Shown: in pieces, positions 1 through 8,892 of the stretch
How the letters are laid out: every line of letters begins with the position of its first letter
Numbering within the stretch: position 1 is the stretch's first letter
DNA from: Aurantimicrobium photophilum
GTDB lineage: Bacteria > Actinomycetota > Actinomycetes > Actinomycetales > Microbacteriaceae
Assembly (NCBI RefSeq): GCF_003194085.1
Contig: NZ_CP023994.1
Location: 1,364,001-1,428,000, forward strand
Direction of reading: 5' to 3'
Length of the DNA: 64,000 nucleotides
Notes under the pieces: model-generated
What the model saw: the letters and a program-made list of their open reading frames with translations, nothing else
Database searches by the model: none
What the model was told of the DNA's origin: nothing
Position numbers and translations under genes: made by a program

Positions 1-46
1 CATACTGCTCGCGCTGTCCGTTGCGCTTTACGACGGTGATTGCCAC
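1..46 (-). CDS. Ribonucleotide reductase large subunit, 5' end only (partial)
   Basis: Only the first 15 codons lie in the window. They read V-A-I-T-V-V-K-R-N-G-Q-R-E-Q-Y, which matches the start of an ATP-cone allosteric domain, as in NrdA/NrdE/NrdJ large subunits. NrdR also has an ATP cone but it follows a zinc ribbon, which is absent here. The GTG at 46 is chosen because a GAGGAAG stretch lies upstream; an in-frame GTG at 94 is the alternative. The paired NrdR-like boxes upstream support a ribonucleotide reductase. The class cannot be decided from this fragment. Confidence 0.6.
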   Translation of the reverse strand, partial: MAITVVKRNGQREQY

Positions 47-90
47 GTCTGTTGTCTCTTCCTCGTGATTGATCTGCTCTTGGTGCTTGA

Positions 91-138
91 CCACTATATA
101 AGGGGTTGGGGGTGAAATTGAATCCCTAGATGTTGTGG
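91..138 (-). promoter_or_regulatory. Pair of NrdR-box-like elements
   Basis: The site at 91-106 contains CACTATATA, nine consecutive bases of the NrdR box consensus (ACACTATATATAGTGT). A weaker second copy at 123-138 matches about 10 of 16 positions. The starts are 32 bp apart, in line with the roughly three helical turns usual for paired NrdR boxes. They lie upstream of the reductase start on the minus strand. NrdR would repress the gene when dATP/ATP is bound. Confidence 0.45.
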
Positions 139-284
139 GCGTGTCATCCCCAGTTGTGGATAACTTTTCCTCATTTATGCACATATCAACACCTCTTTTT
201 GCTCTATTTGCGTAGAAATACATCTTCCGAGCACCCACGGACACTCAGGCGCCCACAAAATAGCCCAGCTAGAGTGGAGAGGTT

Positions 285-1490
285 GTGAAAACTTATCTAG
301 AACTACTGCGGGTCAGAGGCGTAACCCGTGTTTTGTTGTCGCAACTTTTGGCCAGATTCCCCCACGGAATGCTCTCCATCGCCTTCTTGATCCACGTGGA
401 GCAGGTTCACCACTCCTATGCGGCGGCTGGTTTGGTCGTTGCCGCTATCAGCCTGGGCGAAGCCATTGCAGGCCCCATTAGTTCACGACTGATGGCACGC
501 TGGGGCATGCGCCCACTCCTGTCGGTGATGACAATAGTTGCAGTGATTACCTTGTCGTCGATGGCAATCTTCCCGCTGTCTGTCCCCGCACTTGTCGTTC
601 TCGGCTTTATCGGTGGATGTTCCTTCCCACCCATCCAGCCCGCCGTGCGCACCATCTATCCCAAGCTGGTTCCTAACCGCTTACTCACTCCCCTGTTTTC
701 CCTGGATGCTTCCGCTCAGGAAATCATCTGGATTGTGGGTCCCGTGCTCACCACCTTTGTCGCACTCCGCGTGGGCAGCGTGGAAGCAGTGTTGGCAGCG
801 ATGGCCTTCCTCGCTGCCGGTGGGCTGTGGTTTATTACCTCACCTTCGGTAGGTCAGGTTCGCATTCCCATGAGCAAGCGTCGCCTCGGCGGCGTGCTCT
901 CCAGGCCACCGGTCATTATTTCCACCCTGCTGGGCCTGACCCTGGTTGCCTGCTTTGCTGCCGTGGAGGCAGGAATTATTGGCCTCTTTGGTGAGGATGG
1001 CCCCGAAGCTGGATGGATTCTGGCCATCTACGCCCTGGGTTCCCTCGTGGGAGGCCTAGCCTGGGGCCACCGCGAAATTGCCCCCTGGTCTATGACGCGC
1101 AGACTTCTGTTGGTCTTTGCTGGACTTGCCGCTGCATCACTTTCGTCTGACTTCTGGTGGCTCGCTGTCACCCTGTTTATCTCAGGTCTAGGTGTTGCCC
1201 CTGCCCTCACGGTGCTCTTTGCCAATGTGAGCGCCACCATGAAGTTCAGTGAAACCGCAGAGTCCTATGCCTGGATTGGCAGTGGTCAGTTGATTGGTGC
1301 CGGGCTGGGATCAGCCGTTGCTGGTTTATGCATTGACCACTTTGGCGCCCAGACGGCCATTATTGCCGCAACACTTTTTGCCCTCATTACCGCCATTGGC
1401 GCTTTAGGAACATTCCGCTGGAGCCCCGACCTCCGGGGAGGCCACGGGGCTCCGCTGCCCGATACTGGCCCTGTAGAAACGATCAGCTAA
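285..1490 (+). CDS. MFS transporter (drug/metabolite efflux type)
   Basis: A 401-residue integral membrane protein, normal length for a 12-helix Major Facilitator permease, with hydrophobic segments throughout. The segment between TM2 and TM3, G-P-I-S-S-R-L-M-A-R-W-G-M-R, is the MFS motif A region (usually GxxxDRxGRR), here with S/A replacing the Asp. The start is GTG at 285 behind a GGAGAGG ribosome site. It is divergent from the ribonucleotide reductase gene, and its stop overlaps the convergent aminotransferase gene by 4 bp. The substrate cannot be read from the sequence. Confidence 0.75.
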   Translation: MKTYLELLRVRGVTRVLLSQLLARFPHGMLSIAFLIHVEQVHHSYAAAGLVVAAISLGEAIAGPISSRLMARWGMRPLLSVMTIVAVITLSSMAIFPLSVPALVVLGFIGGCSFPPIQPAVRTIYPKLVPNRLLTPLFSLDASAQEIIWIVGPVLTTFVALRVGSVEAVLAAMAFLAAGGLWFITSPSVGQVRIPMSKRRLGGVLSRPPVIISTLLGLTLVACFAAVEAGIIGLFGEDGPEAGWILAIYALGSLVGGLAWGHREIAPWSMTRRLLLVFAGLAAASLSSDFWWLAVTLFISGLGVAPALTVLFANVSATMKFSETAESYAWIGSGQLIGAGLGSAVAGLCIDHFGAQTAIIAATLFALITAIGALGTFRWSPDLRGGHGAPLPDTGPVETIS

Positions 1491-2629
1491 AGAGCGAGAG
1501 AAGCCCGGCGGAATGCTTCCGTCAGAATCTCGGGGCTGGTTGCCATGTTCACTCGAATGTGGCCTTCGCCACCTTCACCGAAGACATGACCGCTTGAGAA
1601 GGCAACCTTGCCCTTTTCGAGGAAGGCCTGTCCCGGGTCATCTCCGAGCCCCAGAGCTCGGCAGTCCACCCACGCCAAATAAGTGGCTTCAACCGGGGTG
1701 TATTTCGCACCGGGCAGGAAAGTGTTCACCAATTCGGTCACGAGGTGACGGTTGCGGTCGATGTCCTTGTTCACGGCAGCAATCCACTCATCCCCACCAC
1801 GCAGCGCTGCAACGTGGGCAATAGTGCCCAGGTGGCTTGGGGCTTCGAGATATTCTGCCTTCATCTTGCGCACAAATTCTGAAGACTCCTTGTTAGTCAC
1901 AATGAGTGCACCCTTGAGACCAGCAAGGTTGTAGGACTTGGAGGCACTGGTCACCACGATGGCATCCGCTGCCTCGGGGATGTCCAGGATCGAGATGAAC
2001 TCGAAGCCGGGCATCGTCAGTGGGGCGTGGATTTCATCGGAGAGAATGCGGATGCCGTGCTTGTTGGCGAGCGTGGCCAAGATGGTGAGCTCTTCACGCG
2101 TGTGCACCACGCCAGTGGGGTTGTGGGGGTTGCTGATCAAGACCATCCCACCCTTACCCATCGCGGCAGCTTCTGCGAAAGCCTTGTCGAGTGTTTCTGG
2201 ATCAAAACGTCCAGCTGCTGTCATCGGAGCATTGACCAGAGTCCTACCCGTGCCGGCCACAATCATGGCGAAGGGGTAATACACCGGAGGAGTAATCACA
2301 ATCGGGGCACCGGCCTCGGTGGCGTGCTCAATGACCGAGCCCAGTCCACGAATCACATCGATGACGGGGATTGTGTAGGCAGGGTCGAGGTCGAGGTTCC
2401 AGTGTCGCTTCGAGTACTCAACAAACGCTTCACCATAGGCGTCTCCCACGGCATAGCCGGTGTCACCAGATGTCATTGCTGCATTCACTGCCTCGACAAC
2501 AGAGGGCGCGATAGTGGCATCCATCTCTGCCACCCACAGCGGCAACACGTCAGGTCCGTAGTGCTTCCATTTGGCGCTGGTGCGGGCTTTGAGCTGGTCG
2601 AGAGTGAAGCTGGTGAAGGGAGTACTCAT
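1487..2629 (-). CDS. PLP-dependent aminotransferase, MalY/PatB (cystathionine beta-lyase-like) family
   Basis: A 380-residue fold-type I PLP enzyme. Visible motifs are NPHNPTG (167-173), SDEIH (197-201) and the Schiff-base lysine at about K231 in SASKSYNLAGLKG. The early WVAEMD motif and the SDEIHAPL signature are typical of the MalY/PatB branch, which cleaves C-S bonds of cystathionine or related substrates, rather than of aspartate aminotransferases. It lies 9 bp downstream of pdxH on the same strand, so the PLP-producing oxidase and a PLP user are probably cotranscribed. Exact substrate uncertain. Confidence 0.82.
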   Translation of the reverse strand: MSTPFTSFTLDQLKARTSAKWKHYGPDVLPLWVAEMDATIAPSVVEAVNAAMTSGDTGYAVGDAYGEAFVEYSKRHWNLDLDPAYTIPVIDVIRGLGSVIEHATEAGAPIVITPPVYYPFAMIVAGTGRTLVNAPMTAAGRFDPETLDKAFAEAAAMGKGGMVLISNPHNPTGVVHTREELTILATLANKHGIRILSDEIHAPLTMPGFEFISILDIPEAADAIVVTSASKSYNLAGLKGALIVTNKESSEFVRKMKAEYLEAPSHLGTIAHVAALRGGDEWIAAVNKDIDRNRHLVTELVNTFLPGAKYTPVEATYLAWVDCRALGLGDDPGQAFLEKGKVAFSSGHVFGEGGEGHIRVNMATSPEILTEAFRRASLAL

Positions 2630-2638
2630 TGCTTCAGC

Positions 2639-3277
2639 CTAGGGCTGGAGACGAGTTATCTGCCAGTGACTATCCACAAGTTCGTAACGCACGCGGTCGT
2701 GGAAACGCATCGAGCGACCCTGCCAGAATTCGAAGGCGTGAGGGATCACACGGAAGCCACCCCAGTGCTCGGGTCTGGGCACCACGGTGTCGCCGGGGAA
2801 CTTCTCTTCCAGTGCTGCCAGTTGCTTGTCCAATTCCTCACGTGAGGCAATAGGCGCTGACTGGTCACTTGCTGCCGAGGCGAGCTGAGCACCCTTGGGG
2901 CGACGGTTCCAGTAGAGGTCACTCACCTCTGCCACGGTGGGCTTAGCTTCGCCATAGACAATCACCTGGCGCTTGAGTCCATACCAGGGGAACAGCAGCG
3001 AGATGCTGGGGTTGTGCAGCAGAGCCTTGCCCTTGCGGGAGGTGTAGTTGGTGACGAACTCGAGGCCCGTGTCGTCCAAACCCTTGAGCAGGACTGTGCG
3101 GGAACTCACTGCACCATCGGGATCGATGGTGCTGGCCACCATGGCGTTGGGCTCAAAGACGTCCTCGTCTTCAGCTTGCTTCAGCCACTGCGCAAACTGA
3201 GCCAGAGGATCAGGCAGCGCAATCGATTCGTCGAAGGGCACATTGCCGTAGTCGGTGTGACGAGAAAGAGATTCCAT
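2639..3277 (-). CDS. pdxH: Pyridoxamine/pyridoxine 5'-phosphate oxidase
   Basis: A 212-residue FMN-dependent oxidase that makes pyridoxal 5'-phosphate from PNP or PMP. The family patterns SSRTVLLKG, FVTNYTSRKGK, FPWYGLKRQV, the Y-W-N-R-R-P-K-G substrate-contact segment, and a C-terminal WQGRSMRFHDR segment ending in ITRLQP are all present. Length is that of the full family. It sits between an SDR gene (2 bp upstream) and the aminotransferase (9 bp downstream), so the three genes look like one transcript. Confidence 0.93.
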   Translation of the reverse strand: MESLSRHTDYGNVPFDESIALPDPLAQFAQWLKQAEDEDVFEPNAMVASTIDPDGAVSSRTVLLKGLDDTGLEFVTNYTSRKGKALLHNPSISLLFPWYGLKRQVIVYGEAKPTVAEVSDLYWNRRPKGAQLASAASDQSAPIASREELDKQLAALEEKFPGDTVVPRPEHWGGFRVIPHAFEFWQGRSMRFHDRVRYELVDSHWQITRLQP

Positions 3278-3279
3278 AA

Positions 3280-4053
3280 CTATGCCTTCGGCTTGAGTTC
3301 GCCGCGGATGAGCTTGTGTTGAGCAGCCTGGGCAACCGGGCGAATCGTGATCATGTCCATGTTGACGTGGCTAGGAAGTTCAATGGCGTGCACAATCGCT
3401 TCGGCAACATCTTCAGCCACCAAAGGGTTCTTCACATCTGCATAGAGTGCGTCGACCTTGGCTGTGTCACCACCTAAACGGTTGAACGCGAACTCATCAG
3501 TCTTGACCATGCCGGGAGCAATCTCCAGAACACGGATGGGTTCACCGGCAAGCTCTAAGCGCAGCACACCCACGACACCGTGAGCGGCAAACTTGGCCGC
3601 GTTATATCCGCCGCCGCCTTCATAAGGAACGAATCCTGCCGTGGAGGTCACGGTCATGATGTCGGCGTGGCCGTCTGCTGCTGCCTTGCGGAGCAAGGGA
3701 AGCAGCGCACTGGTCACGCGCTGAACACCAATGACATTGACGTCAAACATGCGCTTCCAGTCCTCAGGGTCGCTGTCTTCAACCGAGGAGGCGCCGAAGG
3801 CGCCACCGGCGTTGTTCACCAGAGCGTGAACAGGGCCTGAATCGGCGAGAAAGTCACGCAGAGAATCCACGTCTTCTTGCTTGGTCACATCAGCAACGAA
3901 GGTGCTGATGCCGGTCTCTGCTGCCAAGGCAGCAAGACGATCAGCACGGCGGGCAACACCCACCACGCTCCAGCCATGCTGGGCGAAAAGACGTGCAGTG
4001 GCCTGACCAATACCGGAGCTTGCTCCGGTGATAACTACGCGACGAGTGCTCAT
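3280..4053 (-). CDS. Short-chain dehydrogenase/reductase (SDR), YdfG-like
   Basis: A 257-residue classical SDR. The N-terminal TGASSGIG dinucleotide-binding motif, the NNAGG motif, the active-site Ser in VTSTAG and the Y-N-A-A-K catalytic Tyr/Lys pair are all present. The C-terminal PSHVNMDMITIRP resembles 3-hydroxy acid/serine dehydrogenase members (YdfG group). The Arg near the end of strand 2 (GVARRADR) suggests NADPH preference. First gene of the SDR-pdxH-aminotransferase group, 49 bp after pstB on the same strand. Substrate unknown. Confidence 0.85.
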   Translation of the reverse strand: MSTRRVVITGASSGIGQATARLFAQHGWSVVGVARRADRLAALAAETGISTFVADVTKQEDVDSLRDFLADSGPVHALVNNAGGAFGASSVEDSDPEDWKRMFDVNVIGVQRVTSALLPLLRKAAADGHADIMTVTSTAGFVPYEGGGGYNAAKFAAHGVVGVLRLELAGEPIRVLEIAPGMVKTDEFAFNRLGGDTAKVDALYADVKNPLVAEDVAEAIVHAIELPSHVNMDMITIRPVAQAAQHKLIRGELKPKA

Positions 4054-4102
4054 AGAGCAAACCTATCGCGGGGAAAGCAACGCTTCGACTGTCGGAAGAG
4101 AT

Positions 4103-5026
4103 TTATCCGAAGCGACCGTTGACGTAGTCATATGTTCGAGGGTCAATAGGACTGTCGAACATTGCCTCAGTGTCCCCATACTCAACAATTGCTCCCGGGG
4201 TGCCCTGCGACGCCAAGAAGAATGCACACTGCTGAGAAACTCGCTGAGCTTGTTGCATGTTGTGGGTCACAATCACAATGGTCACGTCATTGACAAGTTC
4301 CAACATGGTTTCTTCAATAACACGAGTCGAAGTGGGGTCAAGGGCTGAACAGGGCTCATCCATCAGGAGCACTCGAGGCATCACCGCAAGTGAGCGCGCA
4401 ATACAAAGTCGCTGCTGCTGACCACCGGAAAGCCCGCCACCTGGAGAGCGAAGACGGTCACGAACTTCTTTCCACAAACCAGCACGAATCAAGCTGGTTT
4501 CAACCAGCTCATCACGTTCGTCATTGCTGACTTTGATTCCTGTCAGAGCTAAACCGGCAACCACGTTGTCATAAATGGACATGGCAGGGAAAGGGTTTGG
4601 CTTTTGGAACACCATGCCGATTTCGCGACGTGCTTGTGTTAGCCGAAGTTCTGGATCGTAAATGTCCTGACCATCAATCAATACTTCTCCGGCGAGCTGA
4701 GCAGAGGGAACTAACTCATGCATGCGGTTGAGAATTCGAAGGAAAGTTGACTTACCGCAACCAGAAGGACCAATGAGTGACGTAATGACGCCGGCAGGCA
4801 TTTCGAGTGATACTCGGTCCAATACTTGGTGGGTTCCAAACCAAGCGGAGATGTTATTGGCTTGCAGAGTGGCAGGTTCAGGCTTGAGCTCACTGAGACG
4901 CGAACCAGAACTAGAGCTACTGTCGCGCTCTCGTGTGAAAACTCCTTTAACAGCCCCGAGGCCATCCTTCATAGAGTCAACAAAAGATCCCGCCATAGAG
5001 GGCTTCTTAGCTTCAGAAGTAGTCAT
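4103..5026 (-). CDS. pstB: Phosphate ABC transporter ATP-binding protein PstB
   Basis: The ATPase of the high-affinity phosphate importer. It shows Walker A GPSGCGKST, signature LSGGQQQR, Walker B VLLMDEP and the H-loop in IVTHN, with the Pst-specific MVFQKPNPFP segment. The ATG at 5026 (MTTSEAKK) is preferred because the longer frame to 5092 would run into the preceding gene. Even so the protein has about 307 residues, with an N-terminal extension of about 50 residues before the ABC domain that usual 250-260-residue PstB proteins lack. It is the last gene of the 15-kb pst operon, far from pstC/pstA. Confidence 0.93.
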   Translation of the reverse strand: MTTSEAKKPSMAGSFVDSMKDGLGAVKGVFTRERDSSSSSGSRLSELKPEPATLQANNISAWFGTHQVLDRVSLEMPAGVITSLIGPSGCGKSTFLRILNRMHELVPSAQLAGEVLIDGQDIYDPELRLTQARREIGMVFQKPNPFPAMSIYDNVVAGLALTGIKVSNDERDELVETSLIRAGLWKEVRDRLRSPGGGLSGGQQQRLCIARSLAVMPRVLLMDEPCSALDPTSTRVIEETMLELVNDVTIVIVTHNMQQAQRVSQQCAFFLASQGTPGAIVEYGDTEAMFDSPIDPRTYDYVNGRFG

Positions 5027-5048
5027 CAGTTTTCTTTCTCTAGTGGGC

Positions 5049-6560
5049 TTAAAGAAGATTGGGAAGTAATCGAACGAGTTGGTCAGAAACAAGCAGCCCG
5101 GTCAACAGGAATATGGGAATAAACACAATCCAGGTTTTTTCCAGACCTACTCTTCGGTAAGCCCAGATAGCTGCAATTTCAACCACGATGAGGAGTTGCA
5201 GGGCGAAAATGAGTGCCCACAACATGGTGGTGTCGGTTGCCAGTTCACGCTCATTCAGTGCAAGTGTGTTTGTCCCTGTGTATCTGGGTCCTGGATCCAA
5301 AGCTTTGACAGATGCCAATGCAATTGCAGGATTCCGAGTGTCTGTAGCAGGAGCACCTGTTGGTGAAGGTGTTGCAGAGGTGGTTGGCTGAGCACTGGCG
5401 ATTGTCGTTGGAGTAGGTGCAGCTGTTGGGCCTGCTGTAGGCAATGCTGCTGAAGTGGAATTCGGCATTGAAGTTGCTGTCCCAGAAACGGCAGGGGTGG
5501 ACGAACTCTTAGCAGTAGTGACTTGAGCCAAAATGGTCTCGGCCTGGCCCGGTGCCGTCTTGGAAGTAGAAACCAATTGTGCATCAACCCTCAAGACACC
5601 ATCCGGTGTATACGGACCACCACGAGCGGTTTCCAAGATTAGGCGTCCCACTCCTTCTGCCGGTTCAGCTGGTCCAGGGTCACCTGCATAACGAACTCCG
5701 ATAACCGAATACACGTGATATCCCTGTCCGGTAATGAGAGAAATACGGGTCCCTGGCTGCAAGCTTTGAATGTTCCCAAAAGGACCTCCATAAGCTGCTG
5801 CTCGCGCCATGATGACACTCACACCTGCTTGACCGGGGAGAACTGTGTCGCGACGGTGGCCTGGACCTTTTTTGAGGGATGCAGAGTCGGTTCCTTCAAC
5901 AACCACCTCATTGACTCCCAAGTCAGGAATGGTCAACACAGCAACAGGCGCACCATTGGGTAGAAGGATCAAATCTTTATCACCTTCGCTTACAGGAGCT
6001 GTTGCGAGTGCGAGTTCTTGACGGAACTGGTTAGAAAGTTGTTGCTGAGAGACTTCGTGTTGCAAATGACTCAAAAAGAACAAATTGCCAAAAAAGCCAA
6101 AAATGATTACGGTTACCGCAATCAACACGTTGCGTGTCAATAACTCTCGGCTTGTGAAGTGCCGCGGCTCTCGAACCATCGCGGGCAGCCTGCGAGGCAT
6201 TGGTGGAGGCGCCTGTGGATCTTTTTTCTTGAACTGAAAGATTCCTGTTACGCGCTCAGCGAGTGTGAGCGGGGCTTGAGGTGCAGATTCTTTAACCTCA
6301 CGGCGAGACGAACCTGGGGCACCACTGTCTGCTTTCGAGTCAGCACTCTGAGCATCAACAGCTGCACGAATTGCTCGAGCTGCCTCAAGTTCCTGCTCCG
6401 AAACAAACGGATTCCCTGGCTTCCAGCCTCGGGGAGGTTTGGGGAGTTGCGGTCTATTGTTCTTTTCCTCAGCCCGAGCCATTTTCTGTTTCCGGCGGTA
6501 CGAAATCCACACCATGACGTCGTTGGCGCGGCGATCAAACCAATCCACAAAAGAACTCAC
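5049..6560 (-). CDS. Membrane protein with catalytically incomplete sortase-like domain
   Basis: 503 residues. In order: a charged cytoplasmic region of about 140 residues, a TM helix (about 143-163), a sortase class E/D-like domain (about 205-330), an Ala/Pro/Ser/Thr-rich linker (about 340-410), and two C-terminal TM helices (about 447-468 and 477-499). The fold match comes from IPDLGVNEVVVEGTD, KKGPGH, LPGQAG and GGPFGNIQSLQPG. However, the sortase His segment (AGHR) reads MARA at 251-254 and the catalytic TLxTC reads LILETA at 307-312, so both His and Cys are missing. A role as a structural scaffold is inferred. It overlaps the preceding gene by 4 bp and lies just upstream of pstB. Confidence 0.7.
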   Translation of the reverse strand: MSSFVDWFDRRANDVMVWISYRRKQKMARAEEKNNRPQLPKPPRGWKPGNPFVSEQELEAARAIRAAVDAQSADSKADSGAPGSSRREVKESAPQAPLTLAERVTGIFQFKKKDPQAPPPMPRRLPAMVREPRHFTSRELLTRNVLIAVTVIIFGFFGNLFFLSHLQHEVSQQQLSNQFRQELALATAPVSEGDKDLILLPNGAPVAVLTIPDLGVNEVVVEGTDSASLKKGPGHRRDTVLPGQAGVSVIMARAAAYGGPFGNIQSLQPGTRISLITGQGYHVYSVIGVRYAGDPGPAEPAEGVGRLILETARGGPYTPDGVLRVDAQLVSTSKTAPGQAETILAQVTTAKSSSTPAVSGTATSMPNSTSAALPTAGPTAAPTPTTIASAQPTTSATPSPTGAPATDTRNPAIALASVKALDPGPRYTGTNTLALNERELATDTTMLWALIFALQLLIVVEIAAIWAYRRVGLEKTWIVFIPIFLLTGLLVSDQLVRLLPNLL

Positions 6561-7723
6561 TGTGGCGCCCCCACAGGTTCACGCTCTTCAAGAACGTCGA
6601 CGCTTTCTGCTACCAGTTCTTCTTCATTTTCATGCGTTCGAAAGGGCATCATCTTTCGTAACTGACTGAACAGCTCAGCAGGAGTCGGCCAGTGCCAGAA
6701 GCGGTGGCCAAGTAAATAAAGCACAACCAGACTAGAAGCGGTGAGCGCTCCAAGGATCACCCACAGAGCAAGAGCGATAAATCCACTAGAGAGACTGAAG
6801 GAGGTGAGGGTGTTGCCATCAACCTTCTCGGGAGGAACGAAAGTCATTCGTGCGGAATAAACACCCCATTGACCAATATTTCTCACAAGAGCAGTTATTT
6901 CACGGGTTTCACCTGGTTTTAGATTCTGAATTGTGTAGTGAGAGAGCTTTGCGATGGGCATTCCCACAGCATTTTCAATGGTGAAATCTAAAGTGGCATC
7001 CAACGTCTGGCTACTAACGTTTCTCACTGCGAAAGCGACTTGAGCTGCAGGAGAGAATGGGGTCAAGGGGTATGACGCATGAGCTACCAATCCGCCTACA
7101 TAAAAAACGCCACCCAAGTTGAAGGGATCTGGCCCCAGCAATACTGCTGCATCAGCTCCAGTCACGGTTTCTTCAGTGACAGTCGTTCCAGAAGCAGTGC
7201 CTGCGGCATTAGAGGCGCTGCGTGATGCGGCGGCGCTCACACTCTCACCACCATTAGTTGGAGGAGCGATAGTTCCCGAGCTGCTGACGGAGAATGCCAC
7301 GGCGACGGTGGTGAGCTTGGTGCCATCGGCAAGGGTGTTCGTAGCGGAGATGGTGTGATCGCCAACCGGGAGGTTCGCAGGCAATCGGACTGATGCTTCA
7401 AAACGGCCGGTTGAGTCAGCAAAACCCGACGCAATCAAGACAGGGGTTGAGTTCGCAAATATCTCAATATAGGAAAAGGGTTCGAGACCACTCAACACAA
7501 TGGGGAATACAGCTTCCGAGACGGGGGTATTAACCGGTACAACCACCGGAGTTTCAGTCCGGGGAGAAGGAGCGACGGAAGGAGTTACCACCTGCACAGT
7601 GATGGGGACGCTGTCATTTTCATCCGCGTAAGAAACGCCCGCAATCCCGAGAGCAATGCCCCCAACCATAGCGAGAGCCAGAGCCGCACTAATTGCGGGA
7701 CGTGAAACGGAGAACGACATCAT
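6557..7723 (-). CDS. Membrane-anchored surface protein with Ig-like domain
   Basis: 388 residues. An N-terminal signal peptide (about 1-33) is followed by a Pro/Val-rich stretch, an Ig-like domain (roughly residues 75-150, SGLEPFSYIEIFANS to VAFSVS), an Ala/Ser/Thr-rich region, and a second beta domain carrying NLKPGETREITALVRNIGQWG. It ends in one TM helix (FIALALWVILGAL) and a cytoplasmic acidic tail. The Ig-like part resembles the N-terminal domain of the protein at 8893-9783. The second part resembles the C-terminal extracellular domain of the DUF916-like neighbour (VGQW motif). It overlaps both neighbours by 4 bp, so it is translationally coupled. Function unknown; probably part of a surface complex. 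Confidence 0.65.
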   Translation of the reverse strand: MMSFSVSRPAISAALALAMVGGIALGIAGVSYADENDSVPITVQVVTPSVAPSPRTETPVVVPVNTPVSEAVFPIVLSGLEPFSYIEIFANSTPVLIASGFADSTGRFEASVRLPANLPVGDHTISATNTLADGTKLTTVAVAFSVSSSGTIAPPTNGGESVSAAASRSASNAAGTASGTTVTEETVTGADAAVLLGPDPFNLGGVFYVGGLVAHASYPLTPFSPAAQVAFAVRNVSSQTLDATLDFTIENAVGMPIAKLSHYTIQNLKPGETREITALVRNIGQWGVYSARMTFVPPEKVDGNTLTSFSLSSGFIALALWVILGALTASSLVVLYLLGHRFWHWPTPAELFSQLRKMMPFRTHENEEELVAESVDVLEEREPVGAPQ

Positions 7724-8835
7724 GACGCCTCGACGCTTTCTGCGGAGGCGCGGCGCTTCTCTTCAGAATCCATGAATTCAAGCCATGCCTGTGCACGTTC
7801 GTGGTCACGCTTTCGACGCCAGCGAATAAAGAAGTAGATTCCGCCAGCAAGGGCAAGAATAATCAGCAATGCCCAGGGCGCCACGAACAGCGGAACATCA
7901 CGTTCAGCTTCAGGGAGAGGGCCTGGGTTGATTGCATCATCGTCGATTGTTCCAATGATGCTGATGGAGGGGTTCAAGAATATCCATTGGCCCACTCCTT
8001 CCACTGGAACGGTCATGCTGCGGGAGGTTCCTGGAAGCATTTCTGGAATATCAACACGGACTGTGCCCGAAAGAGGGATACCAAACAAACCTTTGACGAG
8101 TGCCACGGCATTGGCACCCAAAGACACGTTTCCACTGTTGGTAATTGTGAAGGTGATATTCATTGTTCCCGCAAATGGATTAATTGAGGGCTGATAGTCA
8201 GCAGAGATGGAACTCACCGTCATCAGGGCCGTCACATCGCCTTTGACACGCAAATACAACCTCGTGGCGATGCGACGATCAAGCTTGACCTGATCCGATT
8301 CCGTCAACGAAGAAATAATCATCCCTCCTGCGTGATCACCAGGGCTTGCATCCGCGGGAACGTTCACTGTGAAGGGAAGCGAACGAGATTCACCTGGGGC
8401 CAAGCTCAGCTCCATGCGATCAGATCCGTCAGCAAATGTGACCCAGGTACCAACGTCGACCGGCGTGAGATTCGACTCCAATAGAGCGTAATCGCCGTTG
8501 TCGAGGTTGTAGGCATCTGTTGCGTATACAGAAACCTCAGCGGCCGTAGAACCAGAGTTCGAGACTAAATATTCATCTTGGATGACTTGGCCGGGCTCAA
8601 CTTGGTAGGAAAAACGTGAACGAGTTTGATCAATTTTCCCTCCATCAGATGGTGCTCCAGCAATACCCGCCGTGTCTTCAGCTCGGGCAGAAACAGAGTC
8701 CGAAACAACAGAGCTAGCGAGGACAGAGAATGCCACAAGTGCTGCAAATGCTAGTAAAAGCGGCCGACGAGGTCGAAGAAGGCTCAAGGTGAACAAACGC
8801 ATGAAATAAGTAAGCCTTATTCTGCTTTCCACCAT
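7720..8835 (-). CDS. DUF916-like (WxL-interacting) membrane-anchored protein
   Basis: 371 residues with an N-terminal signal/anchor. The first extracellular domain has FSYQVEPGQVIQDEYLVSNSG, ALLESNL, WVTF and LAPGESRSLPFTVNVPADASPGDHAGGM, the pattern of DUF916 (the peptidoglycan-binding part of WxL-interacting proteins of Firmicutes). A second beta domain resembles DUF3324 (FTITNSGNVSLG, LPGTSRSMTVPV). A TM helix (APWALLIILALAGG) and a basic tail follow. The neighbouring genes encode WxL-like proteins, as in Firmicutes WxL loci. An ATG at 8802 (MRLFTLS) is an alternative start, because neither start has a good ribosome site. Confidence 0.68.
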   Translation of the reverse strand: MVESRIRLTYFMRLFTLSLLRPRRPLLLAFAALVAFSVLASSVVSDSVSARAEDTAGIAGAPSDGGKIDQTRSRFSYQVEPGQVIQDEYLVSNSGSTAAEVSVYATDAYNLDNGDYALLESNLTPVDVGTWVTFADGSDRMELSLAPGESRSLPFTVNVPADASPGDHAGGMIISSLTESDQVKLDRRIATRLYLRVKGDVTALMTVSSISADYQPSINPFAGTMNITFTITNSGNVSLGANAVALVKGLFGIPLSGTVRVDIPEMLPGTSRSMTVPVEGVGQWIFLNPSISIIGTIDDDAINPGPLPEAERDVPLFVAPWALLIILALAGGIYFFIRWRRKRDHERAQAWLEFMDSEEKRRASAESVEAS

Positions 8836-8892
8836 ATGGACAGATGGTTAACGCCCGGGTGAACAGAACTGAATTAAGAAAACAGATCTGCG

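Noticed and set aside
1-284. Replication origin, because of TTGTGGATAAC-like text near 154-163
   Set aside because: One DnaA-box-like match only; no cluster, no AT-rich unwinding region and no dnaA/dnaN genes nearby.
2027-2845. 272-codon open frame on the plus strand
   Set aside because: Antisense to the aminotransferase and pdxH genes, both clearly identified.
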